In this document: piece by piece, positions 38,353 through 49,010 of the stretch | Numbering within the stretch: the first letter of the stretch is position 1 | Layout of the letters: every line of letters begins with the position of its first letter | Source: Bacteroides fragilis NCTC 9343 | GTDB lineage: Bacteria; Bacteroidota; Bacteroidia; Bacteroidales; Bacteroidaceae | DNA length: 64,000 nt | Reading direction: 5' to 3' | Assembly: GCF_000025985.1 (NCBI RefSeq) | Contig: NC_003228.3 | Location: 5,022,001-5,086,000, forward strand | Made by a program: the position numbers and the translations under genes | The notes under the pieces: model-generated | Database searches by the model: none | What the model was told of the DNA's origin: nothing | The model's input: the letters and a program-made list of their open reading frames with translations, nothing else

Positions 38353-40851
38353 ATGAAAAAATTTCTTCCTGACCTGATTGCCATTCTGGCATTTATAGTT
38401 ATCTCTTTCATCTATTTCTTCCCTGCTATCACCGAAGACCGGATTCTCTTCCAGCACGACACCGTGGCCGGAGCCGGAGCCGGACAAGAAGCCAAAGAAT
38501 ATTATGAGAGAACAGGTGAACGTACCCGCTGGACCAATGCACTCTTCGGAGGTATGCCTACCTACCAGATGTCCCCGAGTTACGACTCTACCGAGCCGCT
38601 GACATTTGTACAGAAAGTATATCACCTTTTTCTTCCGAACTACGTATGGCTCACATTTATCATGATGCTCGGGTTCTATATCCTGCTAAGGGCATTCGGC
38701 ATACCGGCATGGCTCGCAGGGTTAGGAGGAATCATTTGGGGATTTTCGTCCTATTTCTTCATTCTGATAGCTGCCGGACATATCTGGAAATTTATTACTT
38801 TAGCCTATATTCCACCTACGATAGCAGGTATAGTACTTGCTTACCGAAAGAAATATCTGTTAGGAGGTATTATCACCGCTTTATTCATGGCTATGCAGAT
38901 ATTGTCCAACCATGTGCAGATGACTTATTATTTCTTGTTTGTTATTCTTTTCATGGTAGGCGCATTCTTCGAAGACGCCTGGCGAAAAAAAGAACTCCCC
39001 CAATTCTTCAAAGCTACCGGCGTGCTGATTGTTGCAGGACTGATTGGAGTATCCATCAACCTCTCAAACCTATACCACACTTACGAATATAGTAAAGAAA
39101 CGATGCGTGGTAAAAGTGAACTGAAATATGAAGGAGCTGCCGCCAAACAGACTAGCAGCGGCCTCAACCGCGATTACATCACTCAATGGAGTTATGGTAT
39201 CGGTGAAACATTCTCCCTGCTGGTCCCCAATGTCAAAGGAGGTGCTTCCGTACCGCTGTCACGAAGTGAGAAAGCAATGGAAAAGGCTAATCCGATGTAT
39301 AGCAGCCTCTACTCACAGCTAACTCAATATTTTGGCGATCAGCCGATGACAAGTGGTCCGGTCTATGTAGGCGCATTCGTACTAATGCTTTTCATTTTGG
39401 GATGTTTCATTGTAAAAGGTCCTATGAAATGGGCACTACTGGGAGCTACCATCTTCTCTATCCTACTTTCATGGGGTAAAAACTTCATGGGACTGACAGA
39501 CTTTTTCATCGATTATATCCCAATGTACAATAAGTTCCGGGCTGTATCCTCTATTTTGGTAATTGCCGAGTTTACTATTCCTTTGCTCGCCATCCTTACC
39601 CTGAAGGAAATACTCACCAAGCCGGAATTATTGAAAGAGAAACTGAAATACATCTATATCAGTTTCGGATTAACCGGGGGATTGGCACTGCTCTTTGCCA
39701 TTGCTCCCCGTCTGTTCTTTCCTACCTATATTCCAGGTAACGAAATGGCAGCTCTGCAAAATGCCCTGCCTGCCGACCAACTATCGCCCATTATTGCCAA
39801 TCTTGAGGAAATGCGTGTACACCTTTTCACCTCTGATGCTTGGCGAAGTTTCTTTATCGTCACCATCGGCACCCTGCTTTTACTGGCCTATAACGCCAAA
39901 AAGCTGAAAGCAACCTGGACTGTTGCCGCTATTGCTCTATTATGCCTGGGAGACATGTGGAGCGTAAATAAACGTTATCTGTACGACGAACAGTTTATCC
40001 CGAAATCAGAGCAGACTGCTACATTCCGGAAAACACAGACAGATGAACTAATCCTGCAAGACCCATCACTGGATTATCGTGTACTGAACTTTGCGGGCAA
40101 TACATTTGAAGAAAACAATACCTCTTATTGGCACAAGAGCGTAGGCGGTTATCATGCTGCAAAGCTTCGCCGTTATCAGGAAATGATAGACCATCACATC
40201 GCTAAAGAAATGCAGGCAGCCTATCAGGAAGTAGCTACAGCCGGTGGACAAATGGATAGCGTAAACGCTGCTAAGTTTCCTGTATTGAATATGCTGAATA
40301 CGAAATACTTTATATTCCCTGCCGGACAGCAAGGTCAAACAGTCCCCATTGAGAACCCATATACTTTCGGAAATGCATGGTTCATAGATAAAATACAATA
40401 CGTGAACAATGCAAACGAAGAAATCGATGCCATCGGGCAAGTCGACCTGCAACAAACCGCTATAGTAGACTCTAAGTTTAAAGAGGCACTGAAAGGAGTG
40501 AACGAGGGGTACAAAGACTCACTGTCTACGATTCGTTTGACCAGTTATGAACCTAACCAATTAGTATACGAGACTTCCTCACCCCAAGACGGTATAGTGG
40601 TTTTCTCCGAAATATATTATCCGGGGTGGACGGCAACCATTGATGGCAAGCCCGCCGATATTGCCCGTGCAGACTACATTTTACGTGCTATGAATGTCCC
40701 GGCAGGTAAACACACCATCGAAATGCGTTTTGATCCGCAAAGCCTGCATATTACAGAAGGTATTGCATACGGAGCGATGGCGTTATTGCTGGTAGGAGTA
40801 ATAATCCTGATATGGATCTATCGAAAAAAATATAGTGAAAACAGCAAATAA
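38353..40851 (+). CDS. YfhO-family polytopic membrane protein
   Basis: 832 aa. The N-terminal two thirds is a multi-spanning membrane region (roughly a dozen hydrophobic segments); a soluble extracytoplasmic part lies around 540-800, and a last transmembrane helix lies near 805-825, before a basic tail. It matches the YfhO family (GT-C-like membrane proteins linked in Gram-positives to glycosylation of teichoic or lipoteichoic acids); the FFPAITEDRILFQHDTVAGAGAGQE loop and FGGMPTYQMSP are typical of the Bacteroides members. Here it probably glycosylates an envelope component, which is inference. Confidence 0.88.
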   Translation: MKKFLPDLIAILAFIVISFIYFFPAITEDRILFQHDTVAGAGAGQEAKEYYERTGERTRWTNALFGGMPTYQMSPSYDSTEPLTFVQKVYHLFLPNYVWLTFIMMLGFYILLRAFGIPAWLAGLGGIIWGFSSYFFILIAAGHIWKFITLAYIPPTIAGIVLAYRKKYLLGGIITALFMAMQILSNHVQMTYYFLFVILFMVGAFFEDAWRKKELPQFFKATGVLIVAGLIGVSINLSNLYHTYEYSKETMRGKSELKYEGAAAKQTSSGLNRDYITQWSYGIGETFSLLVPNVKGGASVPLSRSEKAMEKANPMYSSLYSQLTQYFGDQPMTSGPVYVGAFVLMLFILGCFIVKGPMKWALLGATIFSILLSWGKNFMGLTDFFIDYIPMYNKFRAVSSILVIAEFTIPLLAILTLKEILTKPELLKEKLKYIYISFGLTGGLALLFAIAPRLFFPTYIPGNEMAALQNALPADQLSPIIANLEEMRVHLFTSDAWRSFFIVTIGTLLLLAYNAKKLKATWTVAAIALLCLGDMWSVNKRYLYDEQFIPKSEQTATFRKTQTDELILQDPSLDYRVLNFAGNTFEENNTSYWHKSVGGYHAAKLRRYQEMIDHHIAKEMQAAYQEVATAGGQMDSVNAAKFPVLNMLNTKYFIFPAGQQGQTVPIENPYTFGNAWFIDKIQYVNNANEEIDAIGQVDLQQTAIVDSKFKEALKGVNEGYKDSLSTIRLTSYEPNQLVYETSSPQDGIVVFSEIYYPGWTATIDGKPADIARADYILRAMNVPAGKHTIEMRFDPQSLHITEGIAYGAMALLLVGVIILIWIYRKKYSENSK

Positions 40852-40888
40852 TCATTAATTAAATGATGAAAGAGGGTGTTTCATAACT

Positions 40889-40979
40889 CACCACAGATTA
40901 CACGGATTTACACAAAAACGTTTTTAATACACTGATAACCAATGATATTTATCTGTGTAAATCAGTGTAATCTATGGTG
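40889..40979. repeat. Long inverted repeat, CCACAGAT type, copy A
   Basis: A 26-bp arm (40889-40914) pairs imperfectly with 40954-40979; the flanks (AGAGGGTGT near 40871 and ACATCCCTCT near 40994) extend the pairing. It is related in sequence to copy B at 43357-43452. Confidence 0.8.
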
Positions 40980-41474
40980 AATACGAGTTTTGACACATCC
41001 CTCTTTATTGTTTTAATATAATAACGACAAGGATTATAATAGACAAAGGAAGTTCACAATAATCTTCAAGCAAAAGTATATGATAATTGGATGTTCCGGA
41101 TGGAGGTTATACATCAAAACCAACATTACACAGGAAATCTTCTTTTAGCATTCTGTCAAAATGTATTTTGAGATTCCTCAGAATCAATTCTTTGTGCCCT
41201 GGAAACAAGAAGAGAGTAAAAAACGCAGGAATACCCTTTTCCAGGAAGTCAGAGAGTCGGAAAATACAGTGAAATGCTACCATAAAGACAAGATACCAAG
41301 GGCATTTACTCTTAGGAAGAAACCTGGAAATCTCATAAACATTCGGAATAACACTTTTAAAAAGAGTCCTCCAAACTCTGTTCTAGAAGAAAAAGCAGTT
41401 CTTTTTCCCTAAATTAAGGGATGTTTCGAGAAGGAAAACCGATGCTTTCATCAGAATACAGACTTCTTATTCAT

Positions 41475-41562
41475 AAGAAGTTAACTTCCTACTCTCAGGA
41501 AATTAATTCTCTGTCGGCAGGAAGTTAGTTATTTGCCGACAGGAAGTTAACTTCCTTCCGAT
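41475..41562. repeat. 22-bp tandem repeat array, four units
   Basis: Exact 22-bp period: units at 41475-41496, 41497-41518, 41519-41540 and 41541-41562, with core AGGAAGTTAACTTCCT (internally palindromic) and a variable tail. It resembles the array at 17650-17775 in period and in the GAAGT-A core. Confidence 0.8.
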
Positions 41563-41711
41563 ACCTCTCACATAATTTCCCGGTAACAAGTGATCTGAAA
41601 AGAAATATCTGATGATTCCTCTTCTATTTCGCAACATTTCGCCAAAGCAGATGCCAGCAGAAAAATAAAACAGCAAACATTTTGATACCGAACAGCGCTC
41701 TAAGCTATCAA

Positions 41712-41759
41712 ATAAAAAGCGCTATCCTTCCTCTGAATAGAGGGTAAAAGACAGCGCTT
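41712..41759 (-). terminator. Terminator of the sulfatase operon
   Basis: Read on the - strand: AAGCGCTGTC, an inner CTCT/AGAG stem, GATAGCGCT, then TTTTATTT. It lies 22 bases past the sulfatase stop. Confidence 0.8.
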
Positions 41760-41780
41760 GATCTATCACTAAGAATCTTC

Positions 41781-43322
41781 TTACATAGTAGCAGGTAATG
41801 TTACCTTGAAATTTGGATTTTCCGTATGTTGCTGATGAATAATCCCAACCATTTTCTTCACAATATCAGGATTTTCGGCAGCTACATTATGATCTTCATG
41901 GATATCTGTCGCCAGATTATAAAGGAAAGGAGTACCTTTCTTGACAACCATTTTCCAGTCTCCCATACGTACACCGATCTGGTTCGTTTCATTAAACTCC
42001 CAATAGAGAAAATCATGTTTTTTCTGGTTCTTTTTACCCAGTATGGTCGGAGCAAAAGAGATACCATCAAAATAATCCGCTTCCTTTTTCTTATTCACAT
42101 ATTTTTTCGTGAAGTTCTTCACGCCTGTCAAATCACACAAGGTAGGCATGACATCGTAGAAAGCACATTGATGATCATTCACTGTTCCGGCAGCAACCTG
42201 ACCGGGCCAACGGACAATAAACGGAACACGGATACCTCCCTCGTAACACTGGCGCTTCAAGCCACGTAACTTTCCGTCACGCCCGAAGAAAGTAGGATCG
42301 GCTCCGCCTTCCTCATGGGGCCCATTATCACTGGTAAAGATGACAATCGTATTCTCATCAAATCCTTTCTCTTCCAACTTCTTCAGAACTTCGCCCACAT
42401 AATAGTCCAAACGGGTGATCATACCCGCAAACTGTGCATGCACATGGGTAATGGCGTTATATCTGGATCCTTTTTGACCACCAAAAGCTTTGTCATCAGC
42501 AAACTGTGTCTTATAATGATTCAAAATAGAGTCTTCCGGTTGCACTAACTCTGCATGCGGCAAGGTATAGGTAAAGATTCCGAAGAAAGGTTGTTCACCA
42601 TCCTGTTTCTCGATCCATTCCATCGCTTTCTGATGAATCAGATCAGCTGAGTATTGAGTACGTTTATGATAATCTGGACCGTACATCGGATATTTGATAT
42701 TCTCTTCCATCACAACACGTACAACACCTGTATCACCCAACGACGGACTATAACGATTCAGAAAATTGGGATAATAGAGATGTGCCTGAAATTGACAGAT
42801 ATATCCGTAATATTCATCGATTCCTCTTTTATCCGGAGTGGACGCCGAGCCTTCGTATCCCCCCGCCCATTTACCAAACATACCGGTTGTATATCCGTTA
42901 TCTTTCATTATTTCGGGCAGAATGACATGTTCCGGATCATAGGGATGTTGTCCGACAACTGAAAATTCTTTATTATCGCCATACATCACTGTAGACGCCT
43001 GAGTCCAATACTCTTTATTACCACGCACTTCGCAATGTCCGGTATGTTGTCCGGTCATCAACGATGCGCGCGAAGGTGCACTCACCGGACTTCCGGCATA
43101 GGCTTGCGTAAAGCGCATGCCTTCACGGGCCATGTTGTCAATATTAGGGGTGCTGATGTATGGCTGTCCATAGCAACCCAGATCTCCATACCCCATATCA
43201 TCACACATAATAAAGATGATATTCGGTTTTTGAGGGGTATGGGCCTTTTCTTTATGGGCAAATGCTTGCGGACTGCCTAATCCGACAAGTAATGCACTAC
43301 TATAAATAATTTTTTGATTCAT
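41781..43322 (-). CDS. Exported sulfatase, family S1 (serine type)
   Basis: Formylglycine-dependent sulfatase of the S1 family, 513 aa from ATG 43322 (MNQKIIYSSALLVGLG signal peptide, cleaved near AFA-H). A longer frame from 43373 would begin inside a hairpin and is rejected. Metal-binding Asp41-Asp42 follow NIIFIMC. The activation motif is S-A-P-S-R with Ser81, so maturation would need the anaerobic radical-SAM sulfatase-maturing enzyme, as usual in Bacteroides. GKWAGGYEGSASTPDKRG and TSDNGPHEEGGADPTFF are active-site segments. It likely desulfates mucin or glycosaminoglycan sugars; the subfamily and the sulfate position cannot be read by eye. It is the last gene of the SusCD operon. Confidence 0.93.
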   Translation of the reverse strand: MNQKIIYSSALLVGLGSPQAFAHKEKAHTPQKPNIIFIMCDDMGYGDLGCYGQPYISTPNIDNMAREGMRFTQAYAGSPVSAPSRASLMTGQHTGHCEVRGNKEYWTQASTVMYGDNKEFSVVGQHPYDPEHVILPEIMKDNGYTTGMFGKWAGGYEGSASTPDKRGIDEYYGYICQFQAHLYYPNFLNRYSPSLGDTGVVRVVMEENIKYPMYGPDYHKRTQYSADLIHQKAMEWIEKQDGEQPFFGIFTYTLPHAELVQPEDSILNHYKTQFADDKAFGGQKGSRYNAITHVHAQFAGMITRLDYYVGEVLKKLEEKGFDENTIVIFTSDNGPHEEGGADPTFFGRDGKLRGLKRQCYEGGIRVPFIVRWPGQVAAGTVNDHQCAFYDVMPTLCDLTGVKNFTKKYVNKKKEADYFDGISFAPTILGKKNQKKHDFLYWEFNETNQIGVRMGDWKMVVKKGTPFLYNLATDIHEDHNVAAENPDIVKKMVGIIHQQHTENPNFKVTLPATM

Positions 43323-43356
43323 TCTTGGGTTTGTTTCGAGTTCATTTGGTTTTAAC

Positions 43357-43452
43357 TTCACCACAGATAACACAGATTTTCACAGATTAATAATTTATTT
43401 TATTGATAACAAGATTAGAAGTTCTGTGAAAATCTGTGTTATCTGTGGTGAA
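43357..43452. repeat. Long perfect inverted repeat, CCACAGAT type, copy B
   Basis: Two perfect 29-bp arms (43357-43385 and 43424-43452) are separated by 38 bp, between SusD and the sulfatase in the same operon. It shares the CACCACAGAT core with copy A at 40889-40979. Confidence 0.9.
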
Positions 43453-43478
43453 ACAGGTTCATTGCTATTCCGTTTCAA

Positions 43479-45428
43479 TTATTCCCACCCCGGATTGTTA
43501 GGTGCAAGTGCCGGATTCAAGATAATTTCTTGAGTAGGAACCTCATAAAGATAATATCTCTCCTGCCAGCCTTCACCTGCTTTGATAGGGTCCGGTTGTA
43601 AATAAATATATCCTTCTGTCATGGCTCCGTCGGCAGGGTCCGGTCCACCGGTCGTTTCATTCAATAAGAACTGGGCACCATGTCTGAACTTATCTTTCGT
43701 CATCCACATTCCTTTAAACTGGCGGTTAAGGAACCAGGGCGCCATTCTCCAACGGCGGATATCGTAGAATCCGAAGCCTTCACCCATTAGCTCGACAATA
43801 CGTTCACGGCGCACTTCCCATAAAACAGGATCTACCAGAACACCTTGTTCATTTCCTTTCGGATAATAGCGTCCACGGTTCGGATCAAAACTATCATCAA
43901 TATCGGCAACCTTCATATCGGCCACACCGGCGCGTCTACGCAACTTATTAATAGATTCGTCGGCCACTGCCTGAGTGAACTGTCCGGTCTCACACATGGC
44001 TTCGGCATAATTCAATAAAACCTCTTCGATCTTAAAGATAGGCTTATCCGATGTGTTCAGAGTGACACCTCCGTTACGGTTCGTTTCCCAGTTGCTCCAA
44101 TTCTTCCAGAAATAATATCCCGAGCGGCTTCTCACAAAACCTGTAGCTCCGATACCCCCCATAAAGTTTGGTGAAGAAGGTACCAATGAAGCACTCCAGT
44201 TCTGTCCGGGAAGGCGTTTCATACCAATACCGGGATTATCACAGGATTCGTTAGGACCCATAATATCGATATATTCACGATCTGCCGGATCATCGGTATA
44301 ATCCCATGTTCTGGGATCTTCTTTCGTCTTCACCTTTGCTTTCACTTTATACGGTGGCATTACTACGTGATATAAACGCGGATCACGGTCACGGAAAGTA
44401 GCATAGGGAGTTTTATCTCCATGATAATTTGCAGAAGTAGCAATCGGCTTGCCATCTTTACACAGATAAAGGTCAACAGTATGCTGATTCATCTCTACAT
44501 TGTGGCTATCCATATGTTCCAATGCACTAAAATTGGCCATCTTGATGTCTTGAACAAACTCCATATACAAGATGACACCCGGCACTTTGCCCAAATCTTC
44601 TGTTGTCCACATCTCTCCATATCCGGCTGCGGGCTGACCGTCTGTTCCGTAATAAAGAGTAGGGTAATCATTCATCAACAGACGGGACACCCGAATACAT
44701 TCGTCAAAGAACTTCTGAGCTCCGTCTATTCCGTGATATTTGCGCCAAGTGGCTTCACGCAACGCAAATCGTGAGATAGCCGCACGAATACAATCGCGAT
44801 TAATGGTATTTGCACCATCTTGCTTCTCAAAATCTCCAATATTCGCTTCAGCCCATTTCAAACGGTTCAATACGGAATCGGCCACAATTTCGCGGTCAAC
44901 ACGGGGACCGTAAGCCTCAGGAGAATTTTCGTTAAGGGCCGTATTAACCCAAGGCACCGCCCCAAAACGATTGATAAGCTCCATGTACCAGTATGAATGG
45001 AAAAAATACCCTACTGCACGCCAATGGTCCTTTTCGGCATCGGTCATTTCCGACTTATCGATGTTAGCAAGCAAAATATTGGCACGACGGAATGTGCCGG
45101 AAAAGCCCCAACCATTGCCCGAAGCTACACTCTGAACTCTTCCGAAAGCATAGTCATTGCCCGACTCATTGGCACGGCTTTCCAAGTATCCGGCATTCAT
45201 ATCACCTGCATAGCAGGAACCTTGTCCGGTTCCGTTAATGGTATTGGCTATATTATTATCCTTGAATATCTCATAACAAGGCCATGCAAACGACTTAAAG
45301 TTATCATAAGATCTAAAAGCATTATTTTCTGTCAGACTGGTGACAGGCGCATGCTCCAGAAAGCTGTCATTACATCCGGCCAGTCCGATTCCGGCTAAAA
45401 TAGCCAATGATAGATATATCTTTTTCAT
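43479..45428 (-). CDS. SusD-like glycan-binding lipoprotein 4
   Basis: SusD/RagB surface lipoprotein, 649 aa, lipobox L-A-G-C with Cys19, then NDSFLEHAPVTSLTENNAF. Its C-terminal domain contains WEVRRERIVELMGEGFGFYDIRRWRM, the family motif. It starts 21 bases after the stop of the SusC gene. The binding partner encoded upstream is interrupted by a stop codon, so its role in this strain is uncertain. Confidence 0.94.
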   Translation of the reverse strand: MKKIYLSLAILAGIGLAGCNDSFLEHAPVTSLTENNAFRSYDNFKSFAWPCYEIFKDNNIANTINGTGQGSCYAGDMNAGYLESRANESGNDYAFGRVQSVASGNGWGFSGTFRRANILLANIDKSEMTDAEKDHWRAVGYFFHSYWYMELINRFGAVPWVNTALNENSPEAYGPRVDREIVADSVLNRLKWAEANIGDFEKQDGANTINRDCIRAAISRFALREATWRKYHGIDGAQKFFDECIRVSRLLMNDYPTLYYGTDGQPAAGYGEMWTTEDLGKVPGVILYMEFVQDIKMANFSALEHMDSHNVEMNQHTVDLYLCKDGKPIATSANYHGDKTPYATFRDRDPRLYHVVMPPYKVKAKVKTKEDPRTWDYTDDPADREYIDIMGPNESCDNPGIGMKRLPGQNWSASLVPSSPNFMGGIGATGFVRSRSGYYFWKNWSNWETNRNGGVTLNTSDKPIFKIEEVLLNYAEAMCETGQFTQAVADESINKLRRRAGVADMKVADIDDSFDPNRGRYYPKGNEQGVLVDPVLWEVRRERIVELMGEGFGFYDIRRWRMAPWFLNRQFKGMWMTKDKFRHGAQFLLNETTGGPDPADGAMTEGYIYLQPDPIKAGEGWQERYYLYEVPTQEIILNPALAPNNPGWE

Positions 45429-45449
45429 TTTTAATTCTTGATTATGCGT

Positions 45450-48400
45450 TTATAATGTAAAGTTGATACCAAACGAAACGGTACGGAATGCCGGATAGTT
45501 CCAGCTCAGAGTTTCGGGATCGATACCTGAAGGTAATGAAGAGAAAGTTGCCAGATTTTCTACACTGACAAAACCCTTTAACTGATTTAAGCCGATTCGG
45601 GATATCCATGTTTTAGGAACGGTATACGACAAAGTAACGTTCTTGATGCGGAAGTAAGCGGCATTAGATAAATATTTATCTGTCTTACGTCCGTAATTGG
45701 AGCCGACTGTAGGATTTTGTCCATACATACGCGGATATTTGGCATTCGGATTTACGGCAGTGTAATCTCCATTGGCTGCATCTACCGGCCTCCAATAGTC
45801 AGTCAAACCATCAAACAGCGGTTGGTATTTGATATCGTTTACTGAATAAATATACATCGGGAATACCAGGTTATTGGCAATCCATGCATCACGCTGGCCG
45901 GTTCCCTGCATCATAATATTCAAGTCGAAACCCTTATAATTAGCACCGAGAGTAATACCATACAGATATTTAGGCAAGCTATTGCCTATTACTTTCTGGT
46001 CGCCGGGATTATCTAATGTACCGTCTCCGCTATCAATCTGATTTGTACTTTTGTCATCATCACGGAGATTTTTGAACTTCAAGTCACCGGGACGTGGACT
46101 GACACCTTTAATAGAGGCCACTCCATCTTTAAGTTTCCAACTATTAGTATCTACAAAATCATCTACCGTATAGAATCCGTCCACTTCATATCCCCAGATT
46201 TCTCCCAGTCTCTGTCCCGGATAAAAATTACTCAGCAGCTTAGAAGCAGCATTGTCGTCGTACTTAGTAATTTCAGAATAGCTATCAGAAAGATTGAATC
46301 CGACACGATAGTTGAACTTACCGATACGGTCTCTCCAGTTCACTGCCAGTTCCCAACCACGAGTACGCATATCGGCTGTATTCTGGAAAGGAGAACTTGC
46401 ACCTACCACAGCAGGAAGCTGCATACCCGGAGCCAACATTCCTTTTGTATCACGCTGATACCAGTCGAACACAACATTCATACGATTACCGAACATATTC
46501 AAGTCGAGTCCGATATCCGTAGTGGCCACTTTTTCCCAAGTAAAGCTTGTACTTACCAGATTCGGTAAAGAGTTGATAGCAGTTACATAATCACCTCCAG
46601 ACAGCCAACCGTTGTATTTATTGCTAACGCTCATAGTTGGGAAGTATGCATAGTTCACTACATTTTGGTTACCGATCACACCGTAAGATGCACGAATCTT
46701 CAGACCATCAATATAATTGCGCGTAACTTCCATAAACTTTTCCTGAGCTACGTTCCAACCCAAAGATACAGATGGGAAGAAACCAAAACGGGAATCTTTC
46801 GGGAACTTGGATGAACCATCGTAACGACCGTTCACTTCCAGCAAATACTTATCCATATAGTTGTAATTGACCCGGAAAAATCCTCCTCGAACAGAGTATT
46901 CATTATAACTGTCTGTCGCTTTTAGGTCACCTGTACCCGAACCCAATGCCGGTACTTCAACAACAGCCTGATTATAAGACAATACATTTACACCTTCTGT
47001 ATACTTGGACTCCTGGTTGAAACCGGCCATTACACTGAAATGATGATCTTTGTTGAGATCGAATTTGTATGTTCCGTAAATATTGAAAGCATTGTAGTCG
47101 GTAAATTGCTTCTCTTTCTGCAAATAATCTTTTGCTGCATTCCAGATGTTATTACCTCCCTGAATATCTGTATACTGAGTTTTTCCGGTATAGAAATTAT
47201 AATCATACATGTTCTTGTCAAATGTATACTCGAATACTGCCTCAAAACCTTTGAACGGTTTCAGAATAGATTTCACGAAAACACGCGGATTATCATACGA
47301 CTTTTTCCATTTATTTGCTAACAATACCTGGTTGCGCGGTGTGTTGAAAGGCAAATCCTGAGAAATTGTAGAACAAACATCCGAAGGCATATTACCTTCC
47401 GGCTGATAAGAAACCTGATTACTGCCAAACATACTTCCCAAACCGGAATTAGGTTGCGACTGATTGGTACGTGCATAACTCATAGTCAACTCCTGGGTAA
47501 ACCATTTGGTTATATCAGCAGAAATATAGGAATTGATGTTCAAGCGCTCATAGGTGTCTTTATCGGTGATCAGCACACCGTCCGTCGATACATATCCCGC
47601 CGACATACGATAACGCAATTTATCCGTACCACCGGATACAGAAAGATTGTGGTTCATCTGGAAGCTGGTCTCCATAAAATTCTTATAGGGATCATGCTCA
47701 TTCAAATAATACAAAGCTCCATCCGTATCTGCGAAAATACCGTCACCTACAGTTTTGATAGATGAAGGATCCTGCCTATACTGTGTGAGGTATTCTTTCC
47801 ACTTTGAAACGCTGGGTGAACCATACGACCAATAAGCATCAGAATATCCCCCGTCCTGATAAGCCTACAGATAATCCATCAAAGATGCCTGTTTAGGCAG
47901 ATTGGTTGCAGTAGCAAAACCAAAATTATTGTTATAATTCAGACGAAAGGCCGTAGCTTCTTTCGGACGCTTGGTAGTCACTAAGACAACACCGCCGGCT
48001 GCACGTGCACCATAAATAGCTGCCGAAGCGGCATCTTTCAATACAGTTACGGTCTCAATATCTTCCGGATTCAACATATCGAGACTCCCCTCTACGTTAT
48101 CAATCAAGATAAGGGGAGCGACATTGGCACCATAAGATCCGTCGCTATTCTTGATACCCACCGAATAGGCACCACGCAACTGGAATGACTTTCCGCTACC
48201 CGGAGCATTTCCACTATTAGAAACCAGCAGTCCCGGAACTGTACCTTGCAATGCATCAGAAGCCGTCATTATGGGACGATCGCCAATAATTTCGTCCATT
48301 TTAATAGATGAAACGGCCCCCGTCAGGTTCGCTTTCTTTTGTGAACCGAAACCAACTACCACCACTTCATCCAAAGTACGGGAATCATCCTTCAGTACTA

Positions 48401-48971
48401 CTTTCAGAGGGGCCCCCGCTATGGCTTTCAATTCTTGCGTTACATAACCAATGTAAGAGATAACAATAACAGCACCCGGACTTACCGACAAGGAGAAATC
48501 TCCATTTATATCACTGATAGAACCATTTTGAGCATTATTTTTCTCCATAATGGTAGCTCCAATGACCGATTCACCCAAAGTATCCCTGATATTGCCTTTC
48601 ACAACGATCTTATTACTCTGTTGTGGCGTTGCAACCACTACCGGGGTACTCTTCAGAATAACCTCATTGTCTTTGATAACATAGCTGATACCGCTATCTT
48701 TAAACAAAACATTCAGCACTTCCTCTATGGAACCTTCACAATGGATGTCACGGATCTTTGCATTGCTCAAATCGGCCGCCTTGTAGAAGAACGTATATTT
48801 ACTGTTCTTCTCAATAACTTGAATAGCCTGTTTAATGCTCATTGCTTTTCCCTGCACGGTTATCTGTCCTTGCACGGCAAAAACGGACATAGGATACAGG
48901 AGCATAAACATAATTACGCCTGTCAGAAAACGCCTGTTACAGACGCTAAAACATAGTCTCATGTCTTTCAT
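45450..48971 (-). pseudogene. SusC-like TonB-dependent transducer, interrupted by an amber stop
   Basis: The full frame would encode about 1173 residues: signal peptide (about 1-32), an STN domain (about 35-105, typical of transporters that signal to an anti-sigma factor), a carboxypeptidase-D-regulatory-like domain (about 122-195), TonB-box-like LDEVVVVGFG, plug, and barrel to the C-terminal Phe-Thr-Leu. TAG at 47865-47867 (codon 369, after ASLMDYL) interrupts it. The frame continues without shift as AYQDGGYSDAYWSYGSP and an intact barrel, so this is a single point change (for example CAG to TAG) or a sequencing error. The N-terminal product would have STN and plug but no barrel. FecR is upstream and SusD downstream. 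Confidence 0.88.
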
Positions 48972-49010
48972 TTTTTGATTATACGATTAATTAGTGATTG
49001 ATAAAAGCGA

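Larger units (their letters stand above)
40852..41780. other. 0.93-kb non-coding region with hairpin and repeats
   Basis: It holds a long imperfect hairpin (40889-40979), a 22-bp tandem repeat array (41475-41562) and the terminator of the sulfatase (41712-41759). Short open frames at 41087-41412 have no family features and are not called. Confidence 0.6.

Noticed and set aside
41087..41412. Short + strand frames after the YfhO-like gene
   Set aside because: Low-complexity, basic composition, no start context or family; flanked by repeats.
45450..48971. Two separate genes (short STN-plug protein and separate barrel protein)
   Set aside because: The frame continues unshifted across one TAG codon, and the downstream part has no signal peptide or good start.
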